In this document: positions 45,061 to 56,051 of the stretch, one piece after another
How the letters are laid out: the number at the start of each line of letters is the position of its first letter
Numbering within the stretch: position 1 is the stretch's first letter
Source: Cordia subcordata
Taxonomy: Eukaryota > Streptophyta > Magnoliopsida > Boraginales > Cordiaceae
NCBI GenBank assembly: GCA_028554755.1
Contig: JAPTOF010000032.1
Location: 1 to 64,000 of the forward strand
Direction of reading: 5' to 3'
DNA length: 64,000 nucleotides
The notes under the pieces: generated by a model
Seen by the model: only the letters and a program-made list of their open reading frames with translations
What the model was told of the DNA's origin: nothing
Databases searched by the model: none
Made by a program: the position numbers and the translations under genes

Positions 45061-46242
45061 TTAGAAAGACCAAAAGCTACGAGGATTCTATGGTCTTCAC
45101 AATTTTGGAGCACTTGAAAGATTTGAAAGTCAATCTTCCTTTGGTAAATGCTATTCTTTCTATTCACCTTACTCCAAAATTTTCAAAGATCTCTGCACTC
45201 GTAAGCGTAGCCCTTCTAGCATGCAGAAAGGTGAAGCTAAGCTGGAAAGGTCGATAGCATTTGTACCTCTGGCCTTCCGCCCAAGCTAAGTGACCCAGGG
45301 GCTTTCACTATACCGTGTTGTATTTGAGAAACCATTATTGATCATGCTCTTTTTGACCTAGGTTCTAGCATCAACTTTATCCCTTATTCTGTCTATCAGT
45401 AGCTCAACATAGGTTCTCTTTCTCTTACTCATGTTACCTTGCAACTAGCTGATAGGTCTGAGCGTAGGCCAAGAGGCATTTGTGAAGATGTGATGGTGCA
45501 GTTGAAGAGTTTGTTTATCCTGTTGACTTCGTTGTGTTAGATGTGGACTAAGGCTATGACACTAGGCTCACTACCACTATTTTTTTAAGGCGCCCTTTCC
45601 TTGCTACTACTGATGCAGTTATTCACTGCAAGTCTAGGATGTTAGACCTCAAATTTAGTAATTTGAGGTCTACAATGAGTAGCTGAGGCTGCAAATAAGT
45701 TGAAGGTGAGTAGGGAAGAAGAAGAATGTTTGATGATTGACTTAGTGGATACTTATGTAGGGGATCATATTATAGAAACAATGGTTGACAATGATGAATT
45801 GAAGGAGCTTGAAGCTATGTTAGATAGTTTTGACTTGGGAGCATTTGTGAGAGAATTTGAGGCTTATCCTTCTTATTCAGTTAAGTACTTACCTGTGCAG
45901 TTGTTTGAAGTCAATGCTTGTGATCTTTTTGATATTTCTAGTACTATTCCTTCAGTTAATTCTGCTCCAGTCTTGGAGCTTAAACCTCTTCCTAATCATT
46001 TAAAATACGTATTCTTAGGACCCAATGAAACCCTCCCTATTATTATATCTTCTAATTTGTCTAGTGAGGAAGAGGTACATTTGTTAAGTGCTCTTAGAGC
46101 CCATTGGAAGGTGATAGGATAGACGATCAGTGATTTGAAAAGTATAGATCCTTTTGCGTATATGCATAGGATTCATCTCGAGGAGGGGGTGGTACCTTCT
46201 GGAGAGATGTAGTAGAGGCTGAACCCTAACATTTGTGAAGTA
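45061..46242 (+). pseudogene. pol: B right protease and linker
   Basis: Protease fragments around 45330-45600 (DLGSSINFIP, LADRSERRPRGI, VDFVVLDVD). The linker frame 45700-46122 (140 codons) reads SREEEECLMIDLVDTYVGDHIIETM, DDELKELEAMLDSFDLGAFVREFE, VLELKPLPNHLKYVFLGPNETLPII and LRAHWKVIG. It then passes a TAG (46120-46122) into DDLKSIDP-like text before RT. Compared with C, the linker lacks the long insertion between the two acidic blocks. Confidence 0.82.
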
Positions 46243-47590
46243 GTGAAAAAAGAGGTCATTAAGTTATTGGATACTAGAATGATTTACCCGATCTCTGATA
46301 GGGAATGGGTGAGTCTCGTACAGGTAGTTCCAAAGAAGACTGGGATTATAGCTGTAGAGAATCAAAAGGGTGAGCAGATTTCTACCCGTACTCCTTTGGG
46401 TTGGAGAGTTTATATTGATTCTGAAAGCTTAACTCAAAGACAAGAAAGGATCATTTCCGTTACCTTTCCTAGACTATATTTTGGATAGGATAGCTGGCCA
46501 TGGCTATTATTGTTTTTTGGATGGGCATTCTGGGTAAAACCAAATCCCTATGTGTCCCCAGGATCAAGAAAAGACCACATTCACGTGTCTCTATGGTATG
46601 TTTGCCTACAGGAGAATGCCATTTGGTCTTTGCAGTGCCTTGGCCACATTTCAAAGATACATGATGGCCATCTTTAGCGATATAATTAATATCTAGAGAT
46701 CTTCATGGATGATTTCTCAATTTTTGAAGCAAGTATTGATGAATGTCTAAAGCACCTATCGCTAGTTTGGGATTGATATGTAGAGAAGAATTTGGTGCTT
46801 AGTTAGGAGAAATCTCATTTTATCGTTAAGAGAAGTATAGTTTTGGGACACGTTGTTTCTGCTAAAGGTATTTGGTTAAACCATGCTAAGGTTGAGCTTA
46901 TAGAAAAATTGCTAGTTCCCAAGCATGTCAAAGATGTTTGATCTTTTCTCAGACACATAAGTTTCTATAGGCGCTTTATTAAGGATTTCAACCATGCAGC
47001 CCATCCTCTGTCTAGGCCTCTTGCACAAGACATTCCTTTCGTCTTTAATGATGAATGTAGTAAAGCCTCTAAGAGCTTGAAATCCTTGTTATTGTCTTCT
47101 TCGATTATTCAACCTCTTGATTATAGTTTGCCATTTGAGATCATGTGTGATACTTCAGATTTTGCGGTAGGTGCGGTGTTAGGGCAAAGGAAGGGGAAGT
47201 TGCCCTATGTAATTTACTACACTAGCAAGACTCTGGATGATGCCCAGAGAAATTACACTACTATCGAGAAGGAGTTGTTGGCTGTAGTGTTTGCTTTGGA
47301 CAGATTTCGTCCTTACATCCTCGGTTCTTAAGTCATAGTCTATTCTGATCATGCAAGTTTACGCTATCTTCTTTCGAAGCGTGATTCAAAACCCCATCTA
47401 ATTTCGTTGCATGATGCTTTTTCAAGAGTTTGATGTGGAAATACGGGATAAAAAAGGTAAAGAGAACTCTGTCGCTGACCATCTTTCCCGATTAGTTCAT
47501 CACTCTTCTAATGACACCATTCGTTTCTGTGATTCTTTTCCAGATGAGCAACTATTTGCTCTTTCCCATACCATACTGTGGTTTGCCTAC
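46243..47590 (+). pseudogene. pol: B right reverse transcriptase and RNase H, broken
   Basis: RT starts with KKEVIKLLDTRMIYPISDREWVS and VPKKTGIIAVENQKGEQ (46243-46488). The palm has FMDDFS (46702-46713) but the surrounding frame has stops. RNase H is clearest at 47077-47331 (CDTSDFAVGAVLGQRKGK, TTIEKELLAVVFALDRF, ending at a TAA after YILGS), then SDHASLRYLLS and 47411-47500 ([25 protein letters not shown]). All four acidic RNase H positions can be found. Confidence 0.85.
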
Positions 47591-48800
47591 ACTACACAGC
47601 GACATTTTTGGGAAGATCCTATCTTTTTAAGATTTGTGCTAACTGTAATTCGGCAATGTATTCACGAGAATGAGTTTGAGAATGTTCTTAACATGTATCA
47701 TGGTGAAGGGTGTGGGGGACACTTTAGTGGGAAGAAAACAGCTCATAAAGTCCTTCGGAATGGCTTCTTTTGGGCAACTCTTTCCAAGATGCTTAAGACT
47801 TTTGCAGGAGATGTATTAGATGTCAACAGTCCAGGTTTATTTCGAGAAGAGATATGATGCCCCTATCCCCAATTTTAGTTTGTGAATTGTTTGACGTCTG
47901 GGGCATAGGTTTCATGGGCCCTTTTCCACCATTCTTTGGCTATTTCTATATTTTAGTGGTTGTAGACTATGTGTCGAAATGGGTTGAGGCAATCGCCACA
48001 CGCACAAATGACCATAGAGTTGTGGTTAAGTTTGTTAGGGAGAATATTTTCTCTAGGTTTAGGGTCCTTCGTATCTTGATTAGTGATGGAGGTCAGCATT
48101 TCCGTCACATGACATTTGAGGCACTGCTTAAGAAGTATTCAGTTGCACATAAGATAGCCACACCATATCATCCACGAACTAGTGGGCAGGTAGAAGTTTC
48201 TAATAAGGAGATAAAGTCCATTCTAGAGAAAACTGTTAGACCTGATCGCAGAGATTGGTCATGTAGATTGAGTGATGCATTATGGGCCTACCACACAGTA
48301 ATTAAGACTCTTATTGGCATGTCTCCATATAGATTAATATATGGTAAGGCATGCCATCTGCCTATTGCATTGGAGGATAGAGCTTATTGGGCTACCAAAG
48401 CCCTAAATTTTGATTTGTCTAAGGTAGGTGAAAGGCGAAAGCTTGATTTAGCCAAGTTAGAAGAACTCAGGTTTGAGGCATATAGAAATGCCAAAATCTA
48501 CAAAGATAGAATGAAGAGAATGCATAATAGGCACATCCTTAGGAAAAATTTCTCTCCTACTAACAGCGTTTGGTTGTTTAATTCCAGACTTAAATTTTTT
48601 CCAGGTAAGCTTAAGACTCGTTGGGATGGTCCATATATAGTCATTGAAGAGTAACTGTCCAGGGTAGTGAAGATTAAGGATGTGGAAGATGGCCATGAAG
48701 TAACCGTGAAAGGCTAACGACTGAAGCATGCATTTGAGCTACGATTGTCAATGGCTGGTGTGGAATCTATAAAGCTTCAAGACCCTGTTTATGAAGAGTG
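47591..48800 (+). pseudogene. pol: B right integrase (Athila-type)
   Basis: The best preserved integrase core here is the 266-codon frame 47854-48654: [94 protein letters not shown]. The first catalytic Asp (GID) is Gly. The zinc finger is in the previous frame (to 47857), and its CxxC half is frameshifted (FAGDVLDVN in place of [12 protein letters not shown] text). After 48654 a stop precedes the last tail, whose pieces VKIKDVEDGHEVTVKG and ESIKLQDPVYEE end at TGA 48799-48801. Confidence 0.9.
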
Positions 48801-48809
48801 ATTGTGATA

Positions 48810-48857
48810 ATCGCCTGGCTGATGGCGTTGTGGTTAGTGCTACCAGGAGGCAACCTT
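48810..48857 (+). promoter_or_regulatory. Post-pol conserved element, B right
   Basis: TCGCCTGGCTGATGGCGTTG then TGGTTAGTGCTACCAGGAGG, beginning about 10 bp after the pol stop codon. Confidence 0.55.
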
Positions 48858-49212
48858 AGGTTAAATTATTGTTTCCATTCTTTGTAGTTTTATATTTTTC
48901 TTTATTTTTATTTGCTTTTCAAAACTTGAGTGCATGTTCCCTGTTAGGTGTGACTCTTCGTTATTTATACACCTAGTTATCATTTGACAATACCAACGCG
49001 GGAATGCTTGGCCGAGCTACTAATTTTGTGTATTGTGAGTATTGGTATTTTGTTTTAAATAGGATTGGTGGCTGGATGACTGATCTTTGGTGTTGAAGGA
49101 CTTCAAGAGTAAATAAGGGAGTATTTTTTTTCCTATCCCCAATAATTCATTATGTTTCTCCTTTTCCTGCTTCATATATTTGCTTTGTGTGTGTTTGATG
49201 GCTTTTACTCCA

Positions 49213-49248
49213 TTTGCTTGAGACAAGCAAAATGCAGATTTGGGGTTG
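49213..49248 (+). promoter_or_regulatory. B right upstream hairpin plus polypurine-like tract
   Basis: TTTGCTTGAGACAAGCAAAA then TGCAGATTTGGGG, about 1.03 kb upstream of the true tract. Confidence 0.55.
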
Positions 49249-50240
49249 TGGGAATCTTATTATGCCACATAAGCATAGAGGGTATGGGTTTTGTGCATTA
49301 TAGGCATCCTTAGAATTGTATATCTCCACCATGTTCCATATGTTGGCTCTTGCTATTGGTTTGTTTTGAGTGGCGACAAAGAAGCTGCGGTGGGAATGAA
49401 AAAAAAGGAGGACTTGGTTCTTAGAGGGGATAACCTTTCGAGAATCTATTGGGAAATGAATTCCATAGGACTTTCCATTACCGTCACTCCCTTTTTGGTT
49501 GGAAAAAGTGAAAATAAAGGGTTTTTTATGCGAGTTTCCGATCCTTGAATGGCTTTCTTACTATTTTTTTACCCCATTTTTTGTTTTGAATTTGTCTACA
49601 GTATTAATTTTTTTGTATGATAAAAAAGAAAGAAAAAAAGAAAAAGGAAAAAAGAGAAGAAAAATATATAAAATAGAAAAAAATAAACGCCACATAAAGT
49701 CGACTTGGCAAGTGCTTAATTTCAACGTCTTCTCATTTAAGATGGTTGGTGAAACCCGAGTTAGTAGGTTTGAGGGGGGTTTCTTCCCCTAGTGCCTTAA
49801 ACCTTAGGTGGTTGGGATATGCTGACTCGAAAGCTCGTTATACGGGGGCCCTGACCATGGAGAATGGTAGTATGTTACCTTTTTAGTGTTTGTAAATAAG
49901 GCTCTTTATGCATAATAAGAGCCATTGTGATGTGTTTTTCTTTGTTGTATTTTCTGTTTGGGCTAAAATGCATGTTTTGGAGACCATTGAAGTTGATAGG
50001 GCACGGAATATCAATATCCCGAGTGTGTGAGTTAGAATCCTTAGAGGTGCTGTGACTTAAATGAGCTTGGAAATGTCTAAGAGATCTGATTATGTTTTGA
50101 TTGAAAGGAAGAGCCAGCAAGAACTTGGGAATCGTTGGCACGACAAAATTGATTCCTTCTTCACCCTTGAGGTAGAAAGAAGGTAGCCTAATGCAGTTGG
50201 CAACCCTTGTGAACAATTTGGAGATGGACTGTAAGATAAA

Positions 50241-50277
50241 CTTGCTTGGGGACAAGCAAAGAGAAGGTTTGGGGTGT
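50241..50277 (+). promoter_or_regulatory. B right polypurine tract with hairpin
   Basis: CTTGCTTGGGGACAAGCAAA then GAGAAGGTTTGGGGTGT, directly before TGATGTACC. Confidence 0.75.
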
Positions 50278-50657
50278 TGATGTACCTTGATTTGCTTGGT
50301 ACATTGACGCCATTAGCTTTCATTTTAGATGGATTCTAAGCTTTCTAAGTACAGCTACATGGTATTTTGTGCATTAAAGTTAATAATGCTTGCTTGATAA
50401 GGTTTGTATGCTCTAGTGTTCAATTGAGTCATTTTGAAAGTGTAAAGTGTGTTCTAACATATTCTAAGTCCCCTTGAATGATGAGTGAGGGCGGAATTGA
50501 ATTTGAGCAAAATTTAGGTGCGATGCATGTCTTAGGGTTCAATTTCATGTTTAGAAGGGTAATTGTGTGCATACCGGGTGTGTGATTACTTAATTGATGG
50601 ACAAGTGCGCGTTGCTTATGTGAAATCTTAAAGACATTTGCTTATTTTCTTCTTGTT
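50278..50657 (+). repeat. B-type LTR fragment fused to B2, right arm
   Basis: First 380 bp of an LTR (equivalent to 40562-40941), breaking after CTTCTTGTT and continuing at AATGTGCTG of a gag-protease joint. About 2.07 kb of LTR plus primer site and most of gag are missing, consistent with a deletion in a tandem LTR-internal-LTR-internal array. Confidence 0.87.
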
Positions 50658-51983
50658 AATGTGCTGAGAGTAGTTCACACTAGGATGGGAAACAGGCCAT
50701 TGGTACTGTTGAACCCATGTGTAAAGCCCCATGTCTTCAAGCATTAGAAAGACCAAAAGCTACTGAGGAATCTAAGGTCTTCAAAATTTTGGAGCACTTG
50801 AAAGATTTGAAAGTCAATCTTCCTTTGGTAGATGCTATTCTTTCTTTTCCTGCTTACTCCAAAGTTTTCAAAGATCTCTACACGTGTAAGCGTATCATTT
50901 CTAAAATACCTAAAAAGATGAAGCTTACTGAAAAGGTCAATAGCATTTGTACCTCTGGCCTTTCGCCCAAGCTAAGTGATCTAGTGGCCTTCACTATACC
51001 GTGTCGTATTCGAGCAACCATCATAGATCATGCTCTTCTTGACCTAGGTTCTAGCGTCAACTTGATCCTTTATTCTGTTTATCAGCAGCTCTACATAGGT
51101 ACTCTTTCTTCTACTCATGTTACCTTACAGCTAGCTGATAGGTCTGGGCGTAGACCGAGAGGCATTTGTGAAGATGTGATGGTGTAGGTTGGAAAGTTTG
51201 TTTATCCTGTTGACTTCATTGTGTTAGATATGGACTGCAACTGTGACATTGAGCTTGTTACCCCTATTCTTTTAAGGCGTCATTTCCTTGCTACTACTAA
51301 TGCAGTTATCGACTGCAAGTCTGGGATGTTAGACCTCAAATTGGGTAATTTGAGGTCTACAATGAAAGTAGCTGAGGTAACAAATAAGTTGAAGGTGAGC
51401 GGGGAAGAAGAAGAATGTTTGATGATTGACTCAGTAAATATTTGTCTAGGGATCATATTATAGAAATAATGGTTGACAATGATGAATTGAAGGAGCTTGA
51501 AGCTATGTTAGATAGTTTTGACTTAGGAGCATTTGTGAGATATCCATCTTATTCAGTTAAGTCCATACCTGTGCAGTTGTTTAAAGTTAATGCTTGTGAT
51601 CTTTTTGATATTTCTAGTACCATTCCTTCTGTTGAGTCTGCTCCAGTCTTAGAGCTCAAACCTCTTCTTGATCATTTAAAATATGCACGCTTTGGACCAG
51701 ACGAAACCCTCCCTGTTATTTTAGCGTCTGATTTGTCTAGTGAGGAGGAGGAACATTTGTCAGGTGTTCTTATAGCCCATTGGAAGGCGATCAGATGGAC
51801 AATCAATGATTTGAAATGTATAGATCCCTCTGTGTGTATGCATAGGATTCATCTCGAGGAAACGGCAGTACCTTCCAGAGAGATGCAGTAGAGGCTGAAC
51901 CTTAACATGTGCGAAGTAGTAAAAAAGAGGTCATTAAGTTGTTGGATGCTGAAATAATTTACCCGATCTTTGATAGTGAATGA
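50658..51983 (+). pseudogene. pol: B2 right protease and linker
   Basis: The 156-codon frame 50717-51187 reads ALERPKATEESKVFKILEHLKDL, then the protease loop LLDLGSSVNLILYSVYQQL and LADRSGRRPRGICEDVMV, ending at a TAG. The linker continues in 51221-51463 and 51442-51891 (NLRSTMKVAEVTNKLKVSGEEEECLMIDSVN, DDELKELEAMLDSFDLGAFV, MHRIHLEETAVPSREMQ). The protease frame is longer than its mirror and shows the clade's DLGSS signature. Confidence 0.86.
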
Positions 51984-53224
51984 GTGAGTCCTGTACAGAT
52001 AGTTCCAAAGAAGACTGGGATTATAGTTGTAGAGAATGAAAAGGATGAGCTGATTCTTACCCGTACTCCTTCGGGTTGGAGAGTTTGTATTGATTTCAGA
52101 AAGCTTAACTCAAAGACAAGAAAGGATCATCTCCCATTACCTTTCTTAGACCAGATTTTAGATAGGGTAGCCAGTCATGGTTATTATTATTTTTTAGATG
52201 GGTATTCTGGCAACAACCAAATCCCTATGTATATCCAGGATCAAGAAAAGACCACGTTCACGTGCCTCTATGATACGTTTGCCTATAGCAGAATGCCATT
52301 TGGTCTTTGCAATGCTTTGGCCATATTTCAAAGATGCATGATGGCCATCTTTAGCGATATGATTGGGAAATATCTAGAGATCTTCATGGATTATTTCTCA
52401 GTTTTTGGAGCAAGTTTCGATGAATGTCTAAAGCACCTCTGGCTAGTTGTGGGTTGATCTATAGAGAAGAGTTTGGTGCTTAGTTGGGAGAAATTTCATT
52501 TTATGGTTAAGAGAGGTATAGTTTTGGGACACGTTGTTTCTGCTGAAGGTATTCGGGTAGACCCCGCTAAGGTTGAGCTTATAGAAAAGCTGCCAGCTCC
52601 TAAGCAGTCAAAGATATTAAATCTTTTCTCGAATATGCAGGTTTCTATAGGGGCTTCATTAAGGATTTCAGCCATGTAGCCCGTCCTCTGTCTAGGCTTC
52701 TTGCATAAGACATTCCTTTCGTCTTTAATGATGAATGTAGTAAGGCCTTTAAGAGCTTGAAATCCTTGTTATCGTCTTCTCTGATTACTCAACCTCCTGA
52801 TTATAGTCTACCATTTGAGATCATGTGTAATGCTTTAGATTTTGCGGTAGGTGCGGTGTTAGAGCAAAGGAAGGGGAAGTTGCCCTATGTAATTTACTAT
52901 GCCAGCAAGACTCTGGATGATGCCTAGAGAAATTACACTACTACCAAGAATGAGTTGTTGGTTGTAGTGTTTGCTTTGGACAAATTTCATCCTTATATCT
53001 CGGTTCTCAAGTCATAGTCAATTCTGATCACGCAGCTTTATGCTATCTTCTTTCGAAGTGTGACTCAAAACCCCGTCTAATTTGTTGGATGATGCTTCTT
53101 CAAGAGTTCGATGTGGAAATACGGGATAAAAGAGGTAAAGAACTCTGTCACTGACCATCTTTCCCAATTAGTTCATCACTCTTCTAATGCACCATTTTTT
53201 TGTGATTCTTTTCCAGTTGAGCAA
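51984..53224 (+). pseudogene. pol: B2 right reverse transcriptase and RNase H, broken
   Basis: RT frame 51984-52457 (157 codons): VPKKTGIIVVENEKDE, WRVCIDFRKLNSKTRKDH, YYFLDGYSGNNQIPM, FGLCNALAIFQRCM and the dead active site FMDYFSVFG (Asp to Tyr at 52392-52394). 52473-52679 continues with VLGHVVSAEGIRVDPAKVELIEK. RNase H pieces (GAVLEQRKGK, YYASKTLDD) follow with stops. Confidence 0.87.
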
Positions 53225-54548
53225 CTATTTGCTCTTTCCCATACCACACCATAGTTTGCCAATATTGTGAATTTCCTTGTTACTAGTCAATTCCCTTCCC
53301 ATTGGGAGAAGAAAGAAAAGCATAGGTTCCGTGCTCACGCCCGACATTTTGTTTGGAAAGAACCCTATCTCTTTAAGATTTGTGCTAACAGTAATTCGGC
53401 AATGTATTCCTGAGAATAAGTTTGAGAATGTTCTTAACATGTGTCATGGTGAGGGGTGTGGGGGACACTTTAGTGGGAAGAAAATAGCTCATAAAGTCCT
53501 TTAGAGTGGCTTCTTTTGGCCAACACTTTTTCGAGATACACAAGACTTCTGTAGGAGGTGTATTAGATGTCAATAGTCTGGGTCTATTTTGAGAAGAGAT
53601 ATGATGCCCCTATCCCCAATTTTAGTTCGCGAATTGTTTGACGTTTGGGGCATAGATTTCATGGGCCCTTTTTCATCATCCTTTGGCTATTTCTACATTT
53701 TAGTAGCTGTAGACTATGTGTCGAAATGGGTCGAGGCAATCCCTACGTGCACGAATAACCATAAAGTTGTGGTTAAGTTTGTTAGGGAGAATATTTTCTC
53801 TAGGTTTGGGATCCCTCGTGTCTTGATTAGTGATGGAGGTCAGCATTTCCATCATAGGACACTTGAGGCACTGCTTAGGAGGTGTTCAGTTGCACATAAG
53901 ATAGCCACACCATAGCATCCACAAACTAATGGGCAGGTGAAAGTTTCCAATAGGGAGATAAAGTCCATTCTAGAGAAGACTGTTAGGCTTGATCGTAGGG
54001 ATTGGTCATGTAGAATGAGTCATGCATTATGGGCCTCCTGCATAGCATTTAAGACTTCTATTGACATGTCTCCATATAGATTAGTGTATGGTAAGGCATG
54101 TCATCTACCTGTTAAGTTGGAGCATAATGCTTATTGGGCTACCGAAGCCCTAAATTTTGATTTGTCTAAGGTAGGTGAAAGGCGAAAGCTTGATTTAGCC
54201 GAGTTAAAAGAACTCAGGTTTAAGGCATATGAAAATGCCAAACTCTACAAAGATTGGGTGAAAAGAATGCATGATAGGTACATCCTTGGGAAAAATTTCT
54301 CTCTTACTGACAGGGTTTGGTCATTTAATTCTAGACTTAAGTTTTTTCCAGGTAAGCTTAAGACTCGGTGGGAAGGTCCATATGAAGTCGTTAAAGCATA
54401 CCCGTCCGAGGCAGTGAAGATTAGGGATTTGAAAGATACCCATGAAGTAATCTTGAATGGCCAACAATTGAAGCATGCATTTGAGCCAGGATCAGCAATG
54501 GTTAGTGTGGAATCTGTAAAGCTTCAAGACCCTATTTATGAAGAGTGA
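53225..54548 (+). pseudogene. pol: B2 right integrase (Athila-type), broken
   Basis: Zinc-finger part 53277-53504 (RQCIPENKFENVLNMCHGEGCGGHF). Core 53589-53915 ([15 protein letters not shown] with the catalytic Asp kept, [11 protein letters not shown]), ending at a TAG in the 'YHPQ' segment. C-terminal part 53937-54548 (203 codons: [71 protein letters not shown]) with the natural stop TGA at 54546-54548. This is the only integrase here with an intact C-terminal end. Confidence 0.9.
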
Positions 54549-54555
54549 TTGTGAT

Positions 54556-54602
54556 AATCGCCTGACTGACGGCTTGTGGTTAGTGCTACCAGGAGGCAAC
54601 CT
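54556..54602 (+). promoter_or_regulatory. Post-pol conserved element, B2 right
   Basis: TCGCCTGACTGACGGCTTGT then GGTTAGTGCTACCAGGAGGC, starting about 10 bp after the pol stop. Mirrored at about 540-585. Confidence 0.55.
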
Positions 54603-54956
54603 TGGTTTAAATTGTTGTTTTCATTCTTTGTAGTTTCATATTTTTCTTTATTTTTGTTTGCTTTTCGAAACTTGAGTGCATGTTCCCTGTCAGGTGTGAC
54701 TCTTCATTATTTATGCACCTAGTTGTCATTCGACAATACCAATGCGAGAATGCTTGCTGAGCTACTAATTTAGTGTCTTGTGAGTATTGGTATTTTGTTT
54801 TAAACAAGATTGGTGGGTGGATAACTGATCTTTGGTGTTGAAGGACTTCAACAATAAATAAGGGAGTATTTTTTTTCCTATCCCCAATAATTCTTTATGT
54901 TTCTCCCTTTCCTGCTTCATATATTTGCTTCGTATATGTTTGATGGTTTTTACTCC

Positions 54957-54991
54957 ATTTTCTTGAGGACAAACAAAATGCAGATTTGGGG
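54957..54991 (+). promoter_or_regulatory. B2 right upstream hairpin plus polypurine-like tract
   Basis: TTTTCTTGAGGACAAACAAA then ATGCAGATTTGGGG. The stem is weakened by two changes. Confidence 0.5.
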
Positions 54992-56013
54992 TTGTGGGAG
55001 TCCTATTATGCCATATAAGCATAGATGGTACGGGTTTTGTGCATTATAGGCATGCTTAGAACAGTTTATCTCCATCATGTTCCATATGTTGGCTCTTGCT
55101 ATCGGTTTGTTTTGAATGGCAACAAAGGAGTTGTGGTGTGGGGAATTTGGAAAAAAAAGGAGGACTTGGTTCTTAGAGGGGACAATCTTTAGAGAATCAG
55201 TTGGGAAATGAATTCCATAAAACTTTCCATTATCGTCACTCCTTTTGGTTGGAATAAGTGAAAATTAAGGGTTTTTGATGTGCATGTCTGATCCTTAAAT
55301 GGCTTTCTTATTATTTTTTTAGCCCATTTTTTGTTTTGAATCTGTCTATTATATTAATTCTTTTGTATGATAAAAAAGAAAGATAGAAAAAAGGAAACAA
55401 AAAGAAAAAATGAAAAAAAGAAAAGAGAAGAAAAAAATATATATAAAACAGAAAAAATAAACGTCGCACAAAGTCGACTTGGCAAGTGTTTCATTTCAAA
55501 GTCTTGTCATTTAAGATGGTTGGTGAAACCTGAGTTAGTAGGTCCGAGGAGGGTTTCTTCCCCTAGTACCCTAAACCTTACGTGGTTGGGATGTGCTAAC
55601 TCAAACGCTCGTTACACGGGGGCCCTGACTGTTGAGAATGGTAGTATGTTACCTTTTTAATGTTTGTAAATACGACTCTTTACACATAATAAGAGCCATT
55701 GTGATGTGTTTTTCTTTTTTGTATTTTATTTTTGGGCTGAAATGCATGTTTTGGAGACCATTGAAGTTAGGGGACACGGAATATCAATATCCCGAGTGTG
55801 TGGGTTAGAATCCGAAGGGGTGTTGTGACTTAAATGAGCTTGGAAATGTCTAACAGATCTGAGTACCTTTTGATTGAAAGGAAGAACCAGCAAGAGCTTA
55901 GGAATCCTTGGCACGATAAGATTGACTCCTTCTACACCCTTGAGGCAAAAAGAAGGCAACCCAATGCAGTTGGCAACCCTTGTGAACAATTTGGAGATGA
56001 ACTGTAAGATAAA

Positions 56014-56051
56014 CTTGCTTGGGAACAAGCAAAGAGAAGGTTTGATGGTGT
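56014..56051 (+). promoter_or_regulatory. B2 polypurine tract with hairpin (damaged)
   Basis: CTTGCTTGGGAACAAGCAAA then GAGAAGGTTTGATGGTGT. The usual GGGG is interrupted (GATGG). Confidence 0.65.

Larger units (their letters stand above)
48801..50240 (+). other. B right copy, 3' untranslated region
   Basis: Starts with the post-pol element (48810-48857). The upstream hairpin/polypurine-like module is at 49213-49248. Overlapping frames 49291-49548 and 49499-49792 are conserved in the mirror and partly in B2 (VYLHHVPYVGSCY) but unrecognised. An A/G-rich low-complexity run is at about 49618-49685. Confidence 0.75.
28977..55139. repeat. Right arm of giant inverted repeat
   Basis: This is the reverse complement of 1-26151, with only small differences (short indels, scattered substitutions and a few dense patches). 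At the inner joint the LTR sequence ...TCCCATA switches to ATACCACTTACCC, which belongs to the gag-pol boundary of the same element. The two sides share only ATA (28977-28979). The outer end is set by the window start on the other arm and is not a true boundary. Confidence 0.95.
54549..56013 (+). other. B2 right copy, 3' untranslated region
   Basis: Post-pol element at 54556-54602, upstream hairpin/polypurine-like module at 54957-54991, and an A/G-rich run about 55370-55460. From 55140 on there is no mirror in the window. Frames 55367-55660 and 55726-56113 are low-complexity or antisense and not supported. Confidence 0.75.

Noticed and set aside
1..55139. A pair of oppositely oriented independent element insertions as an explanation of the symmetry
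   Set aside because: Independent insertions could not reproduce the same nested order, target duplications, deletion joint and point mutations on both sides.
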